DNA of 64,000 nt. It comes from Pirellulaceae bacterium. GTDB lineage: Bacteria; Planctomycetota; Planctomycetia; Pirellulales; Pirellulaceae. Location: the NCBI GenBank assembly GCA_018402565.1, contig JAGYIQ010000002.1, positions 620,001-684,000 of the forward strand, in the 5' to 3' direction. The notes under the pieces were generated by a model, which saw only the letters and a list, made by a program, of their open reading frames with translations, did no database searches and was not told the origin of the DNA. Position 1 is the stretch's first letter. The number at the start of each line of letters is the position of its first letter. Positions 53,519-63,247 of this stretch are shown one piece after another. The position numbers and the translations under genes were made by a program.

Positions 53519-56283
53519 GCGTGAGTGTTTCTTCTTCCGATTCGCTGGAACAACGCGCTGCCAATTGGCCACCGTCTTGGTCGCTGCCCCAAGGCGAGAC
53601 GCGAACGTGGTGGACGGGGACGGGCCTACCGCAGTTGATCTGGCGCGACGGTCGTTCGCTGTTGGGCTGGTTGGGGACTTCACTCCTTTTGTCGCTGGGT
53701 ATCATGACCTTTTACATGGTCCCCCAATTGGTCAATCGACAGGCCAGCGAGGCCTCTTACATCTGGGATTCAATGCTGTCGCTCTACTTGCACGCCTGGC
53801 TGGGGCCCATCATTTTCCTCGTGGGAGCCTTGGTGTCCGGGTTTGCGACTGAGCGAGAGAACCCAAGTTTCCAGTGGTGCACGAGTTTGCCGATGCGGTG
53901 GTACCAGGCTTGGTCGGTGAAGTTGGGACTGACCCTGATCGGAGCGTTGGTCTGTTGGGCGATCTGTTGGTACGCGGCTGGTGTTTGGACGCAGTTTTTG
54001 CCGTGGGCACATTCCAGTTTATCTGAGCAGCGTTCGTACGACCAGCTGCCGGTGGATATGGCGCGACCCTGGCCGATTGTCCTGGCGATCTATTCGATCG
54101 GAGTGCTCTGCCTGCTACTGACGCGACACGTGTTGGCTGGTATCAGCTTGGCGGGCGGCGTTTCGCTGGGGCTGGCCGTTGCTTGGCTGGGCCCCCCGCC
54201 GGCCCACATCGACACAACGACCACTTTTTATCGTGTTTCCGTCTTCCTGCTCGACCCGCGGGTCGTGAGCATTGGTTGTTTGGCTTTGTCCGCGGTGGCT
54301 TACCGCTGGCGTTGGTACCGCGGGATGTATACAAGTGGCTGGTTTGGTGAGTTTTGGGGTGCGCGACGTGCGGTGGCAGCCCCCGCCGCAGCAATCGCCT
54401 GGGGGCCGGCTTGGAGACGCCCCACCGCGGCACTGGCCTTGGTTTGGTTGGCTTGGCGTAAGGTCCGCTGGCTTGGGTGGTGGGTTGGAGCTGCCGTCAT
54501 CGTCTTGGTCGTTACCGGGCAAATCGAGCGGAGTGTGAACGCCGGTATCGTGTATGCTGTCCTGCCCCTGGCCTTGCTGGCATTGACTTTCTTGTTTGGT
54601 CTCATTTCCGTCTGGAGTTTGACGGGGGAGCGAGCCGGCGAGCCACAGAGTTTTCTGGCCGAGCGCGGGGTGTCGCCCACCGGGTGTTGGTGGAGTCGCT
54701 ATGCCGTGATGGTGCTGGGCAGCGTGGGGTTGCTGACGGGTTTGTACGTCTTATTCTCAATGGATGGACTAGGCCTGAGGGCCCACAATATCGGGCCGCG
54801 CTTGCAAACCGAGGACTACCTGTGGACGGTACTGATATTTGGATTGGCGCTACAGGCCATCGGCAGCTTGGGGCTGCTGGCCGGCCAACTGCTGCGCAGC
54901 TGGGAGGTAGCATTCATGAGTTTGATCGTTTGCACGATTTTGTTGCTGATGTTGTCGGCGAACGCAAACGAGACGAGCGGGTTGCCGGGGTTGGTGTGGA
55001 GCTGGGGCGTGGTGTTGCTTGTGGTGCCGCTGTCCTGGGCGCTGAGTTGGGTGGGGCTGGCGCGGTGGCAGCCGCGGCTGGGCTGGGTGTTTCCCGTGGT
55101 TTTTCTGGGGATCATCGCCGCCTCGTTGCTGGGAGTTTCCTGGCTGCGAGTGCAAGTCTTGCCGCCTGCGAACCCCGTGCTGGCACAGGCTCGCAGCTTG
55201 CCGGCCATCCAGGCCAACGTCTTGCACGGCTTTCGCTACTGGTATTGCCAACCCTTTCTGCCAGCAGGTGTGTCAGAACTGCGTAAATACAAGGGTGGGC
55301 CCGTCTCGCCTCAAGTGGCGGATGGGTTACCACGGCCCCTGTCTTCTCCCGCCGACCATCGGCCTGGAGGGAGCATCCCTCGTGGTGCTGCGGATGAATT
55401 ACGAGTCATCGTGCAATCGGCACGAGACGGCCTCGAGCAGCAGCTGAAGTGGATTGAGACCTGCGGGCAGCAGGACTTCGATCCAGCCGACATTGACACC
55501 CGGCTTGGTCCTCGCTGGCGAGACATGGCCTCCTCACAGTCCTTGATGCTACCTTACGAGGAATTGAGTTTCGGCGAGATTAGCCAACTCCAGAGGAAAT
55601 TTGGGGTCCTGGGCGAGAACGCCATCGTGGCCCTGGAGTTGGGCGAATTGGAAGTAGCCGAGTTACTCTTGCAACTGCGGGTCAAGCTATTGACTGCCGC
55701 TCGTCCCATTCTCGGTGCAGCCTCGCTAGATGTTCATCAAACGGCCTTCTTGGAGTCGCTGTACTTTCGGGTGAGTGATCCAGCGATTGTCAGCTTGCAA
55801 GCGTTACTGAAAAAGCAGCCGCATTTGCTGACCGGAGATCCTACACAGGCACATGAGGATTGGCGGGGGGCAATGGAGAGCCAGTTTTCATTTGCTTATC
55901 GCAGGGGGTTTGATTCGAGCAACTCGGCCGATGCCAATCGAGATTCGGACGATGGAGCCGAGCGAGTGAACTGCGATCGGTGGCTAAGGGAAATCTATCT
56001 TAGCCGTAGGTTCCATAGCCGTGCGGTGCTGCCGTGGAACTTGTTACCGCGCAGTATACAAGACGACTGGGAACGGCAGCGTTATCAGCGCGAAGTCAGT
56101 GTGGCATATGAGCAGTTCCAGGAATACTGTCGCAGCGAACGTCTGCCACCCGGTCTATCGGAGACGAACATTGGCAAGAAGATCGCCGTTCATCCGCTAT
56201 TCGATCAAATCCGAAATTTCCACCGGGAACAGGAGTACGCGCAACGCATTCGGGCGCGTGCCGCCGCATTGGTCAAGGACTGA
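53515..56283 (+). CDS. Large ABC transporter permease (ABC-2 type) with long C-terminal domain
   Basis: The protein has 922 residues. Hydrophobic segments recur from about 40 to 560 (LLGWLGTSLLLSLGIMTFYM, AWLGPIIFLVGALVSGF, LALVWLAWRKVRWLGWW, VLPLALLALTFLFGLISVW, LPGLVWSWGVVLLVVPLSW), enough for ten or more helices. This is an ABC-2-type exporter membrane unit, perhaps two halves fused. The last 330 residues are soluble and helical (KYKGGPVSPQVADG, VALELGELEVAELLLQLRVKLL) with no known domain. It shares a 4-bp overlap with the ATPase gene. The substrate is unknown; the YtrA-type regulator suggests an envelope-stress or antibiotic response. Confidence 0.85.
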   Translation: MSVSVSSSDSLEQRAANWPPSWSLPQGETRTWWTGTGLPQLIWRDGRSLLGWLGTSLLLSLGIMTFYMVPQLVNRQASEASYIWDSMLSLYLHAWLGPIIFLVGALVSGFATERENPSFQWCTSLPMRWYQAWSVKLGLTLIGALVCWAICWYAAGVWTQFLPWAHSSLSEQRSYDQLPVDMARPWPIVLAIYSIGVLCLLLTRHVLAGISLAGGVSLGLAVAWLGPPPAHIDTTTTFYRVSVFLLDPRVVSIGCLALSAVAYRWRWYRGMYTSGWFGEFWGARRAVAAPAAAIAWGPAWRRPTAALALVWLAWRKVRWLGWWVGAAVIVLVVTGQIERSVNAGIVYAVLPLALLALTFLFGLISVWSLTGERAGEPQSFLAERGVSPTGCWWSRYAVMVLGSVGLLTGLYVLFSMDGLGLRAHNIGPRLQTEDYLWTVLIFGLALQAIGSLGLLAGQLLRSWEVAFMSLIVCTILLLMLSANANETSGLPGLVWSWGVVLLVVPLSWALSWVGLARWQPRLGWVFPVVFLGIIAASLLGVSWLRVQVLPPANPVLAQARSLPAIQANVLHGFRYWYCQPFLPAGVSELRKYKGGPVSPQVADGLPRPLSSPADHRPGGSIPRGAADELRVIVQSARDGLEQQLKWIETCGQQDFDPADIDTRLGPRWRDMASSQSLMLPYEELSFGEISQLQRKFGVLGENAIVALELGELEVAELLLQLRVKLLTAARPILGAASLDVHQTAFLESLYFRVSDPAIVSLQALLKKQPHLLTGDPTQAHEDWRGAMESQFSFAYRRGFDSSNSADANRDSDDGAERVNCDRWLREIYLSRRFHSRAVLPWNLLPRSIQDDWERQRYQREVSVAYEQFQEYCRSERLPPGLSETNIGKKIAVHPLFDQIRNFHREQEYAQRIRARAAALVKD

Positions 56284-56309
56284 GTGGTTGCCGCATAGGT
56301 TGGTAGGAA

Positions 56310-57101
56310 CTAACGCGAGTAGGCCACGATCCGCACCAGATCTGCGTGGATCTGCGGACTGGAGGCGATGACGTTGCCGCTGTCGACGCGCAAGGCCTGG
56401 CCGTCCCGATCGCTGCACCGACCGCCGGCCTCTTGCACGATCAGCGCACCGGCCGTGTAGTCCCACGGTCCCAAGCGATACTCGAAGTAGCCATCGTAAC
56501 GCCCGCAGGCCACCCAGCACAGATCCAGCGCAGCGCTGCCGAAGCGACGGATGCCGCGGATCGGTTCGTCGAACAAGCGTTGGATGGCGGCCAGCGTCCG
56601 CGTGACCAGATCGCCCCGATCGTAATAGAAGCCGGTACCAATCACGCTGTGCTGTAAATCCGGGCGTTGGGACACCTGGATCAGTTGCCCGTTGAGCCTG
56701 GCGCCTTGCCCACGTTGGGCCGTGAACAGCTCCCGGCGATTGGGATCGTACACCACACCCAATTCCAATTGCCCGGCCAGGGCCAAGCCGATCGAAACAC
56801 AGAACTGCGGGATCCCGTGCACGAAGTTATTGGTCCCATCCAGCGGATCGATGACCCACAAAGCCGCCGAGTTACCATCGCCATCCGACGCCTCCTCCTC
56901 CCGCAGGAACTTGGAGCCAGGCAACAAGCCCTGCAGTCGCTGGCAGACCATTCGCTCGCAATCGATATCGGCCTGGGTCACCAAGTTGTGAGCGCCGTCT
57001 TTTTCGTTGGCCACGACATTGGCTTGACAGGACAGCAGGAACTCACCAGCTTCTTGAGCCAAGCTGGCCACCTGGGCCAACAAGTCGTCGGGAATCAACA
57101 T
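56310..57101 (-). CDS. Inositol-1-monophosphatase family protein
   Basis: The protein has 263 residues from ATG 57101; a longer frame to 57341 overlaps the neighbour. Metal-site motifs are present: LREEEASDGDG near 65, WVIDPLDGTNNFVHGIPQFCVSIGLA near 82-105 and WDYTAGALIVQEAGG near 215. Members hydrolyse inositol phosphate, histidinol phosphate or PAP (CysQ); the exact substrate cannot be told from sequence alone. It starts 20 bp after the stop of the 1,233-residue gene, so the two are probably co-transcribed. Confidence 0.9.
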   Translation of the reverse strand: MLIPDDLLAQVASLAQEAGEFLLSCQANVVANEKDGAHNLVTQADIDCERMVCQRLQGLLPGSKFLREEEASDGDGNSAALWVIDPLDGTNNFVHGIPQFCVSIGLALAGQLELGVVYDPNRRELFTAQRGQGARLNGQLIQVSQRPDLQHSVIGTGFYYDRGDLVTRTLAAIQRLFDEPIRGIRRFGSAALDLCWVACGRYDGYFEYRLGPWDYTAGALIVQEAGGRCSDRDGQALRVDSGNVIASSPQIHADLVRIVAYSR

Positions 57102-57121
57102 GCGGGTACTTTCACTGGGGT

Positions 57122-60100
57122 TTATTTCCACGAGAAGCCCTTGAACGCTTCGAAGCCAGGCAAGGCCGCGGTCTCTTTCTCGCGTCGGTTGATGTCCAGA
57201 TAGCCGTGGACCAGAAACCGAGAATCCTGTTGGTTGACCTCGATCATCGCGCCGCGGAACCAGCTCAGCAGCGGCGAGACCTCCTGCCCCCAGACCTGGG
57301 CTGCCACACGAGTATCCGCCGGCCAACGATCGCTGATCCAAAAATGTGAAAAAGGATGATTATCAACCACGATTGCGGGCGGAGGTCCAAGGTCGGGTTG
57401 CGGGGGGGCCGGCGGCAACGGCGGCAATGCCTCAAAGGGACGCCCCGACTCCACCTGTCCCGGAGCGATATCTGCTTGCCCCGCCCCGACTTCGGCCTGC
57501 CAATCATCCACCAAGCCCTGCGGTCCGTACAGCAAGTAATTGCCATCCAGCGAACAGATCAGCTCTGCGTTGAGCAACGACTGGGCGTGCTGCTTGGCAC
57601 TGCCCGGCTCCAAGCGGAAGTGCTGCATCAGCAAGTGCAATAGGCGAGTATTGGCCAGCGACGCTTGCCAGGAACGCTGACGCCAGAGCGTATTGACCCA
57701 GGCCTCCAATTGCGATTGGGCCAAGTCGCCGATCTCCAAGCGAGCCTGAGCCGGGGTTTCACTTTCAACGATTTGCAAATGAGGACGCAATCTCTCTAGG
57801 CGAGCACGATCGACGGCCAGAGCGCTGAAGCCCTCCTGCTGCAACCGCCAGACCCCCAAGGTGGGCGAGTGCGTGAAGCCCTGCTCGTCCGGCCGCCCCC
57901 CCAACAGTGGGAACATATCCAGCATCCCAGCTGCCGGCCATGAGGCGACGTAACCCGGCGTGGACTGGAGCATCTTCAAAGTGGTCCACCATTCCGATGG
58001 ATCCAAACTCTGCAGTTGCTGCGCATCGCGTTGCACGGAGGCAAACAGCAAGTGCGCGGGCACCTGTTTGAGAAACGACGACGGAGCCATGCTCAGCTCC
58101 AACCGAATCACATCTTCCGGATTTTCCGCCGGACGCACGGTCAGGGGTGGCCCAATCCGATCGGTCAGCCACGCATAACGCTGGTTGCCGAAGGGGGCCA
58201 CCCGTGCATCAAACACCACTCGCTCGCGCGAGTCATCTTTGCGAAAGCGTTTGATGCCGATCATCAACGGATCGGTCTGCCGCCACTGTTCTGCAAAGTA
58301 CTTGGCTCGTGTTCGATACCACTCGCTCTCCTCCGCCGTCACGCGGTCGACGCGAATATCGGCGACCGGGATCATCCAACCGCGGACACCACGCAGCGTG
58401 TCGCCGTACAGGTACTCGCCGACCGGCAGCGTTTGCCACTGCGGGCCATTGGCGATCGGTTGGAGTCGAGCCGCCCCCGGTTCCGCGGGCGACGTTGCAA
58501 CGCCAGGCACAGCGTCACCAGCAGTCGTCGCGTCACCGGCTGGCGGAGCGTCACCGGCTGGCGTGGCTTCCTGCGCTGCGGCTGCCCCCGCAGCCGGACG
58601 CCGCCCGAACAAACCACCGACCACCGATTGCAGCAAGCCCGAGCCAGCCGCCGAACCGTCGCCCGCTCCGGCTCCACCAGTCGCGGCCGCGGGATCGCCC
58701 GGCGCAGGGTCTGCCGGCGAGACCGATACCACGGGCAACAGGCCGACCTGTGAGGCGTCGTTGCGGCGATTAAAATTATTGGGCAAGAAACCCGCATCCC
58801 GCAAAGCGGCAATGCGTTGCTCCAACGGCACCTGTTCCCAATCGCGATAGTCGCCCGGCAGCGGAAGCTGGTGAGCCGCCGCCGACCAGGTGGCCATCTG
58901 CAACATTTGCATTTCCGTGATGCTCCGCTGCCGCCGGCGCAATTCGATCTGATATTGAGGCGAGAGCAAGTTCTCCAAAAACGCGGTGGACAGGTAGGCA
59001 AAGATCGTGTCGTCGCGATTCAGAGGCATCTGCGTGCGGGCTTGGCGAAACTCGGCCGATTGCCCCAACGACCGATCGCCTTGGGCCGCTCGGACAAACC
59101 GCTCAGCCAAAGCGTAAGAGGTCGTCACCAAGTGGAAGCTGCCGGAACTGACCAGTAGGGAACGCACACGGCCATCCGGCGACTGCAAGAGCGTGGCCGG
59201 CGTGTCGGCCACTTGCAACTCGTTGAGTGTCACGCCCTCCGCCGCATGGAGCTTGGCGTAGTCCCGCCGCTTGCCGTCCAAGTTGGTCCGCAGCAGACCA
59301 TTGCGGGACTGTAAAATCAAACCGGCCGCGGCACCTTCGGAAAAAAAAGTGTCCAATCCGATCACCGCCACATCTTGAATCAGCGTCCCCCCCAGCAAGT
59401 CGTCCAATTGACTGGACTCCATCGCCAACTGATCGCGGAACAAATCGCCGACCAACGATTGGTAGCCGCGGAGTCGCACCATGCGACTCAGGTCACCGCC
59501 GTGCTCGTCCATCAAGTTCTTCAGCCAGATCTGATTGGCCCAGGTGCCAAACCGCACGTAGAAGCACTCCACGGGCACCACTCCCGCGATCGGCTCGATG
59601 GCCACCGCGGGATCCACTTGATCGAAGACGTGAGACTGCCAAGCGATGTTGGCTGGCAGTGGCTGATTGGCCGGCTCGATCTGCAGCGAACCATCTCGCA
59701 TCATCGCCTTGAGGTTCTCGACCTGCAGCGACTCCGCCCCCGTCAGCAGATTCCAGGTCTCGGTCAGCGGATCGACTTTCGCTTCGCGTTCTCGGTTGAG
59801 CAACCCGGCAGCCGCCAGGCCCAAACGCTGTTGGATCATGGTCTGCAAGTAAGCTTGCACCAACGGAGGATAATCGCTGGCCGACACCTGCTCATTGAGC
59901 ATGGCTTCAAATTGCCGCCACCAAGTTTGGGCCATCGAATTCTGCCGCGCCCGACCGACACTGGCTGGCTCCACCGTCAACCGGTGATCCTGGGCGGCGT
60001 GGATGGTCAAGTTCAACGGTTGACGCCCCACGAACACGAACCAAATATCGATGTCACGCGGGGGATCGGTCGGCCGATCCGCGAACTGGCTGCCCAATCG

Positions 60101-60823
60101 CTGCAAGAACGTGGGCATGATGCTGGGGTAAAAAACGCGATTCTCCGTATCGCTGATAAAGATCGCTCGCGTCTGCCAACGCAGTTGATCCTCGGGAGTC
60201 AAGCGATAGACCACATGACCGACGTTGAAGGTCTGCCCAATGACGGCCTCGGCACTGGAGACTTGCGGCGAGGGCTGGCCACCGAACATGCCGATAATCC
60301 GCTGGCCTTGATCGATCCGCTTTTCCACCGCATCAAACAAATTCGACAAACGCTCGCCCAGATTGCCCTCCCCCGGCTGGCGTCCACCCAGCAGCCCGCC
60401 CCCTTGCCGCAAACGGGGGCGATTCTCGAACAAGCGGCCACCCTCTTGCGGCCGCAACAGGCCCCCCGGACCAGCAGCCGGGCCGCCACCCGGCACCGTC
60501 CCCTCCTGCCTGGCCCCTCCTGGCCCCGGACCGTTGGGTGGCAGCGAACCATCGGCTGGCCCGTTGGGTGGACCATTGCCCCGCAAGCCACCGCCGCCAC
60601 GATTGCGGCCCAACAGCCGCGGCCGCGTCTCGTCTTGCGCGGGATCGTTCGAAGACCACTCGTCCTGTCGCCGCTCGTTCGTCGGTCGTCGGGCATGGTT
60701 GCCATAAGCTTCCCAGACAACGCTGGACAACAAGCCGAACAGCAGTATGGCCGAGATCACGCGAGCTGCAGCCGGCAAATGACGGTAAGCGAGACGGCGA
60801 CGTGCGCGGAGGATACTGTTCAT
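57122..60823 (-). CDS. Large secreted protein of unknown function with low-complexity linkers
   Basis: The protein has 1,233 residues from ATG 60823, with AAGG nine bases upstream; ATGs at 60841 and 60880 are alternatives. The start is a basic stretch followed by a membrane segment (AARVISAILLFGLLSSVVWEAYG), a signal anchor. Residues about 45-155 are Gly/Pro/Arg-rich. The middle has an Ala/Gly/Pro-rich segment (residues about 700-800, coded near 58450-58700). A segment (SSGSFHLVTTSYALAERFVRAAQGDRSLG, FAYLSTAFLENLLSP) resembles the current-value style of the protein at 27069. No enzyme motif found. The inositol-phosphatase gene follows. Confidence 0.55.
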   Translation of the reverse strand: MNSILRARRRLAYRHLPAAARVISAILLFGLLSSVVWEAYGNHARRPTNERRQDEWSSNDPAQDETRPRLLGRNRGGGGLRGNGPPNGPADGSLPPNGPGPGGARQEGTVPGGGPAAGPGGLLRPQEGGRLFENRPRLRQGGGLLGGRQPGEGNLGERLSNLFDAVEKRIDQGQRIIGMFGGQPSPQVSSAEAVIGQTFNVGHVVYRLTPEDQLRWQTRAIFISDTENRVFYPSIMPTFLQRLGSQFADRPTDPPRDIDIWFVFVGRQPLNLTIHAAQDHRLTVEPASVGRARQNSMAQTWWRQFEAMLNEQVSASDYPPLVQAYLQTMIQQRLGLAAAGLLNREREAKVDPLTETWNLLTGAESLQVENLKAMMRDGSLQIEPANQPLPANIAWQSHVFDQVDPAVAIEPIAGVVPVECFYVRFGTWANQIWLKNLMDEHGGDLSRMVRLRGYQSLVGDLFRDQLAMESSQLDDLLGGTLIQDVAVIGLDTFFSEGAAAGLILQSRNGLLRTNLDGKRRDYAKLHAAEGVTLNELQVADTPATLLQSPDGRVRSLLVSSGSFHLVTTSYALAERFVRAAQGDRSLGQSAEFRQARTQMPLNRDDTIFAYLSTAFLENLLSPQYQIELRRRQRSITEMQMLQMATWSAAAHQLPLPGDYRDWEQVPLEQRIAALRDAGFLPNNFNRRNDASQVGLLPVVSVSPADPAPGDPAAATGGAGAGDGSAAGSGLLQSVVGGLFGRRPAAGAAAAQEATPAGDAPPAGDATTAGDAVPGVATSPAEPGAARLQPIANGPQWQTLPVGEYLYGDTLRGVRGWMIPVADIRVDRVTAEESEWYRTRAKYFAEQWRQTDPLMIGIKRFRKDDSRERVVFDARVAPFGNQRYAWLTDRIGPPLTVRPAENPEDVIRLELSMAPSSFLKQVPAHLLFASVQRDAQQLQSLDPSEWWTTLKMLQSTPGYVASWPAAGMLDMFPLLGGRPDEQGFTHSPTLGVWRLQQEGFSALAVDRARLERLRPHLQIVESETPAQARLEIGDLAQSQLEAWVNTLWRQRSWQASLANTRLLHLLMQHFRLEPGSAKQHAQSLLNAELICSLDGNYLLYGPQGLVDDWQAEVGAGQADIAPGQVESGRPFEALPPLPPAPPQPDLGPPPAIVVDNHPFSHFWISDRWPADTRVAAQVWGQEVSPLLSWFRGAMIEVNQQDSRFLVHGYLDINRREKETAALPGFEAFKGFSWK

Positions 60824-60984
60824 CGGGTTCGACCTTGCCATTCCGTGTCCAAGACTGATGTATCCGTCGTAGGGTACCACAATCTATGATATCTTCCTAT
60901 TCGGAGGGTCAAGCCCCGGGCCGAGCGATTCGGCGTTGGGCAGCGACCATTCGGGCAACGGAAACCGCCGGGAAGTAAGCTAGC

Positions 60985-62025
60985 ATGAATCAGATTCCTA
61001 CCAAGACCTTGGCCTTCCAGGTCGATGCGGATCGCAGTCGCCCGCAGGCCGAAGTGCAACAACGAGTCGTGGAATTGCCACTCGCCGCGGCGGACACTGT
61101 GGACGATAACGCGGTGCTGGTGGCGATTTCCCATTCGTCAGTGAACTATAAAGATGCGTTGGCGGCGGTAGCCCATCCGGGCGTAGCGCGGCAACTGCCG
61201 TTGGTGCCGGGCATCGATGCGGCCGGACGTGTGGTGGCCTCCAAGTCGGCAAACTGGGCGGTGGGGGATGCGGTGTTGATCAGTGATGAGGCCTTTGGCA
61301 CGTCGGCCGACGGTGGCTGGCGGCAATTGGCTTGGGTGCCCGAATCGTGGCTGTTGCCGCTGCCATCGGCAGTCACGCCGGCCCAGGCCTGTGCGTTGGG
61401 AACGGCCGGGATCACCGCGGCCTGGTCGGTGCAGGCGTTGGTGGACCACGATTGCCTGTCAGGGACATTTCCCTTGTTGGTGACAGGCGCGTCAGGCGGA
61501 GTCGGATCGTTGGCCATCGAGATTTTGGCGCAGCGACTGGGCTGCTCGGTAACGGCCGTCACAGGCAAGTTGTCGCAGGAGTCGCGGCTGCTGGATTTGG
61601 GTGCCGATCAGGTGCTGCTGTACGACGACTTCGTCGACACGACGACCCGGCCGCTATTGTCGACCCGCTGGGCTGGCGGCGTGGACACTTTGGGCAGCGC
61701 GGCCTTGGCGACGTTTCTGCGGTCGGTGGCCGACGGGGGTTGTGTGGCCGCCTGCGGGTTGGCCTCCGGCACGGACTTGAACTTGACGGTCTACCCGTTT
61801 ATTCTGCGGGGCGTCAGCCTGTACGGGATTGACTGCACGCGGTACTCGGCGGCAGCCAAAGCCGCCATGTGGCGGAAGCTGACCACCGACTGGCTACCGC
61901 AGCAAGGCCTCCAAAACAGCCGCACCGTGCGATTGGACGAGGTCCCCGAAACGGTGTTCGCGCTGTTGGAAAATCGCCACAGTGGTCGCTGTGTCGTCGA
62001 ACTCCCCCCCGTGCCCGGAGTCTAG
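60985..62025 (+). CDS. yhdH: YhdH/AcuI-type NADPH-dependent quinone oxidoreductase family protein
   Basis: The 346-residue protein is a medium-chain reductase: SVNYKDALAAVAHPGVARQLPLVPGIDAAGRVV at about 52-84, GGWRQLAWVPESWLLPLP near 112, ALGTAGITAAWSV near 135, nucleotide-binding VTGASGGVGSLA near 166 and GVSLYGIDC near 272. There are no zinc-site cysteines. AcuI/YhdH enzymes reduce acrylyl-CoA to propionyl-CoA; this member's substrate is inferred. GGAAG precedes the ATG. Confidence 0.9.
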   Translation: MNQIPTKTLAFQVDADRSRPQAEVQQRVVELPLAAADTVDDNAVLVAISHSSVNYKDALAAVAHPGVARQLPLVPGIDAAGRVVASKSANWAVGDAVLISDEAFGTSADGGWRQLAWVPESWLLPLPSAVTPAQACALGTAGITAAWSVQALVDHDCLSGTFPLLVTGASGGVGSLAIEILAQRLGCSVTAVTGKLSQESRLLDLGADQVLLYDDFVDTTTRPLLSTRWAGGVDTLGSAALATFLRSVADGGCVAACGLASGTDLNLTVYPFILRGVSLYGIDCTRYSAAAKAAMWRKLTTDWLPQQGLQNSRTVRLDEVPETVFALLENRHSGRCVVELPPVPGV

Positions 62026-62091
62026 CCAGCACCCTGCAGGCCAGAACGGCTTGAAGCTTACAGATACGCACCGAAGTGAAGGAACGATACG

Positions 62092-62421
62092 ATGGATCGA
62101 GAGATTCTGCAGTGGGAAAACGAAGGCGAGCAATTGCGAGCCGAAAAGAAGTACGCGGAGGCCGCGGCCAAGTTCGAAGCGGTTCTGGCCAAAGACCCCA
62201 CCTTCGTCCGCGCCCATCTGGCGCTGGCCGTCGTTTACTACAACCTGGAAGACTATGAGAAGTCGGTCGCCCACGGAGAGAAAGCCGTCGAATTGGAGCC
62301 AACCGATTCGTTCAATCACGTCGCCTTGAGCGTGACGTACCAACGAGCCTTTGAAGGCACTCGCGACCCAGTGTTCATCCAACGAGCGGAAACCGCCAAG
62401 GCTCGGGCACAGCAGTATTAA
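62092..62421 (+). CDS. Small TPR protein
   Basis: The 109-residue protein is made of about three TPR-like helical hairpins: EGEQLRAEKKYAEAAAKFEAVLAKDPTF, AHLALAVVYYNLEDYEKSVAHGEKAVELEPTD and NHVALSVTYQRAF. There is no signal peptide, so it is a cytosolic adaptor. AAGGA precedes the ATG. It starts 66 bp after the reductase gene. Its TAA stop lies inside the first copy of a 17-bp tandem repeat. Confidence 0.85.
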   Translation: MDREILQWENEGEQLRAEKKYAEAAAKFEAVLAKDPTFVRAHLALAVVYYNLEDYEKSVAHGEKAVELEPTDSFNHVALSVTYQRAFEGTRDPVFIQRAETAKARAQQY

Positions 62422-62502
62422 TGCGGCACAAGTATTAATGCGGCACGAGTATTAATGCGGCACGAGTATTATTGCGGCACGAGTATTATTGCGGCACGAG
62501 GA
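62418..62502. repeat. 17-bp tandem repeat, five copies
   Basis: Unit TTAATGCGGCACGAGTA at 62418, 62435, 62452, 62469 and 62486, with one to three mismatches between copies. The first copy includes the TPR stop codon. Confidence 0.85.
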
Positions 62503-62562
62503 ACGCGTTTGACGGGCAGTGGCTGCCGCAAGCGACGCCTCGTAACTCGGAATAAACGAATA

Positions 62563-62606
62563 AAAAAAGAGCGGGAAACCTCCAGGTCTCCCGCTCTCTT
62601 TTTTTA
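62563..62606. terminator. Bidirectional intrinsic terminator
   Basis: AGAGCGGGA (62569-62577) pairs with TCCCGCTCT (62590-62598), flanked on the left by A7 and on the right by a run of T, so it can end transcripts from both the TPR gene (plus) and the cytochrome gene (minus). Confidence 0.85.
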
Positions 62607-62650
62607 CTGCCAACAGTCGGTGGGCTGCAGCCTCGAGGGTGCCGTGACTT

Positions 62651-63049
62651 CTAGTCCTTCTTGGGAGTGACACCCGGCAGGGTCGCGTTCTTGATCAGAT
62701 CGGCCCACTTATCGCCGTCCTTGTTGGATTCTTTCTCGACCACTTCAGCCACGGACTTCTTGATGGCGGGGAGAATGGTCTCCTCCATGTACTTTTTCTT
62801 TTCGGCCTTGTCCTTGATCTCCTTGAAATTCTTGCTGAACTCTTCGTCGGCCACTTTCTTGTGAATGGCATCGCCGAATTCGTTGCGAACTTCCTTGCCC
62901 TTGCCTTGCACGTGACAGGCGTTGCAAGTCACCTTGAGATGAGCATATTCCTTCTCGAACATCTTCTTGATTTCGGTGTGCGCGTGGGCTCGATCAACCG
63001 AAACGGCACACAACGCCAGCACCAGAACGGACAGCAACAAACGGGGCAT
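62651..63049 (-). CDS. Small periplasmic cytochrome c-like protein
   Basis: The protein has 132 residues from ATG 63049 with CGGAG upstream; the frame extends to 63220 without a ribosome-binding site. The signal peptide is LLLSVLVLALCAVSVDRAHA. A single haem site, CNACH, follows at about residues 42-46. The rest is Lys/Glu-rich and helical (KVADEEFSKNFKEIKDKAEKKKYMEE). No distal Met is obvious, so the axial ligand is uncertain. A planctomycete-type small electron carrier is likely. Confidence 0.8.
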   Translation of the reverse strand: MPRLLLSVLVLALCAVSVDRAHAHTEIKKMFEKEYAHLKVTCNACHVQGKGKEVRNEFGDAIHKKVADEEFSKNFKEIKDKAEKKKYMEETILPAIKKSVAEVVEKESNKDGDKWADLIKNATLPGVTPKKD

Positions 63050-63247
63050 GGGCAACTCCGAGGGGAACGGTGAAAACAGGTTGGGTAGACGAAGCAAAGC
63101 CGGAGAGGGCGCCGCTGCAACGGCGACAACCCAAGCCTTGTTTCGGTTTCGACCATCTGGCATGAATCGCAGTGGCCGAGGCGGGAGTTCTATTGTAGTC
63201 AGCCGGCTATCGAAATTCAACCGCCGGGCTGCCGCACTCGCTCGGGC

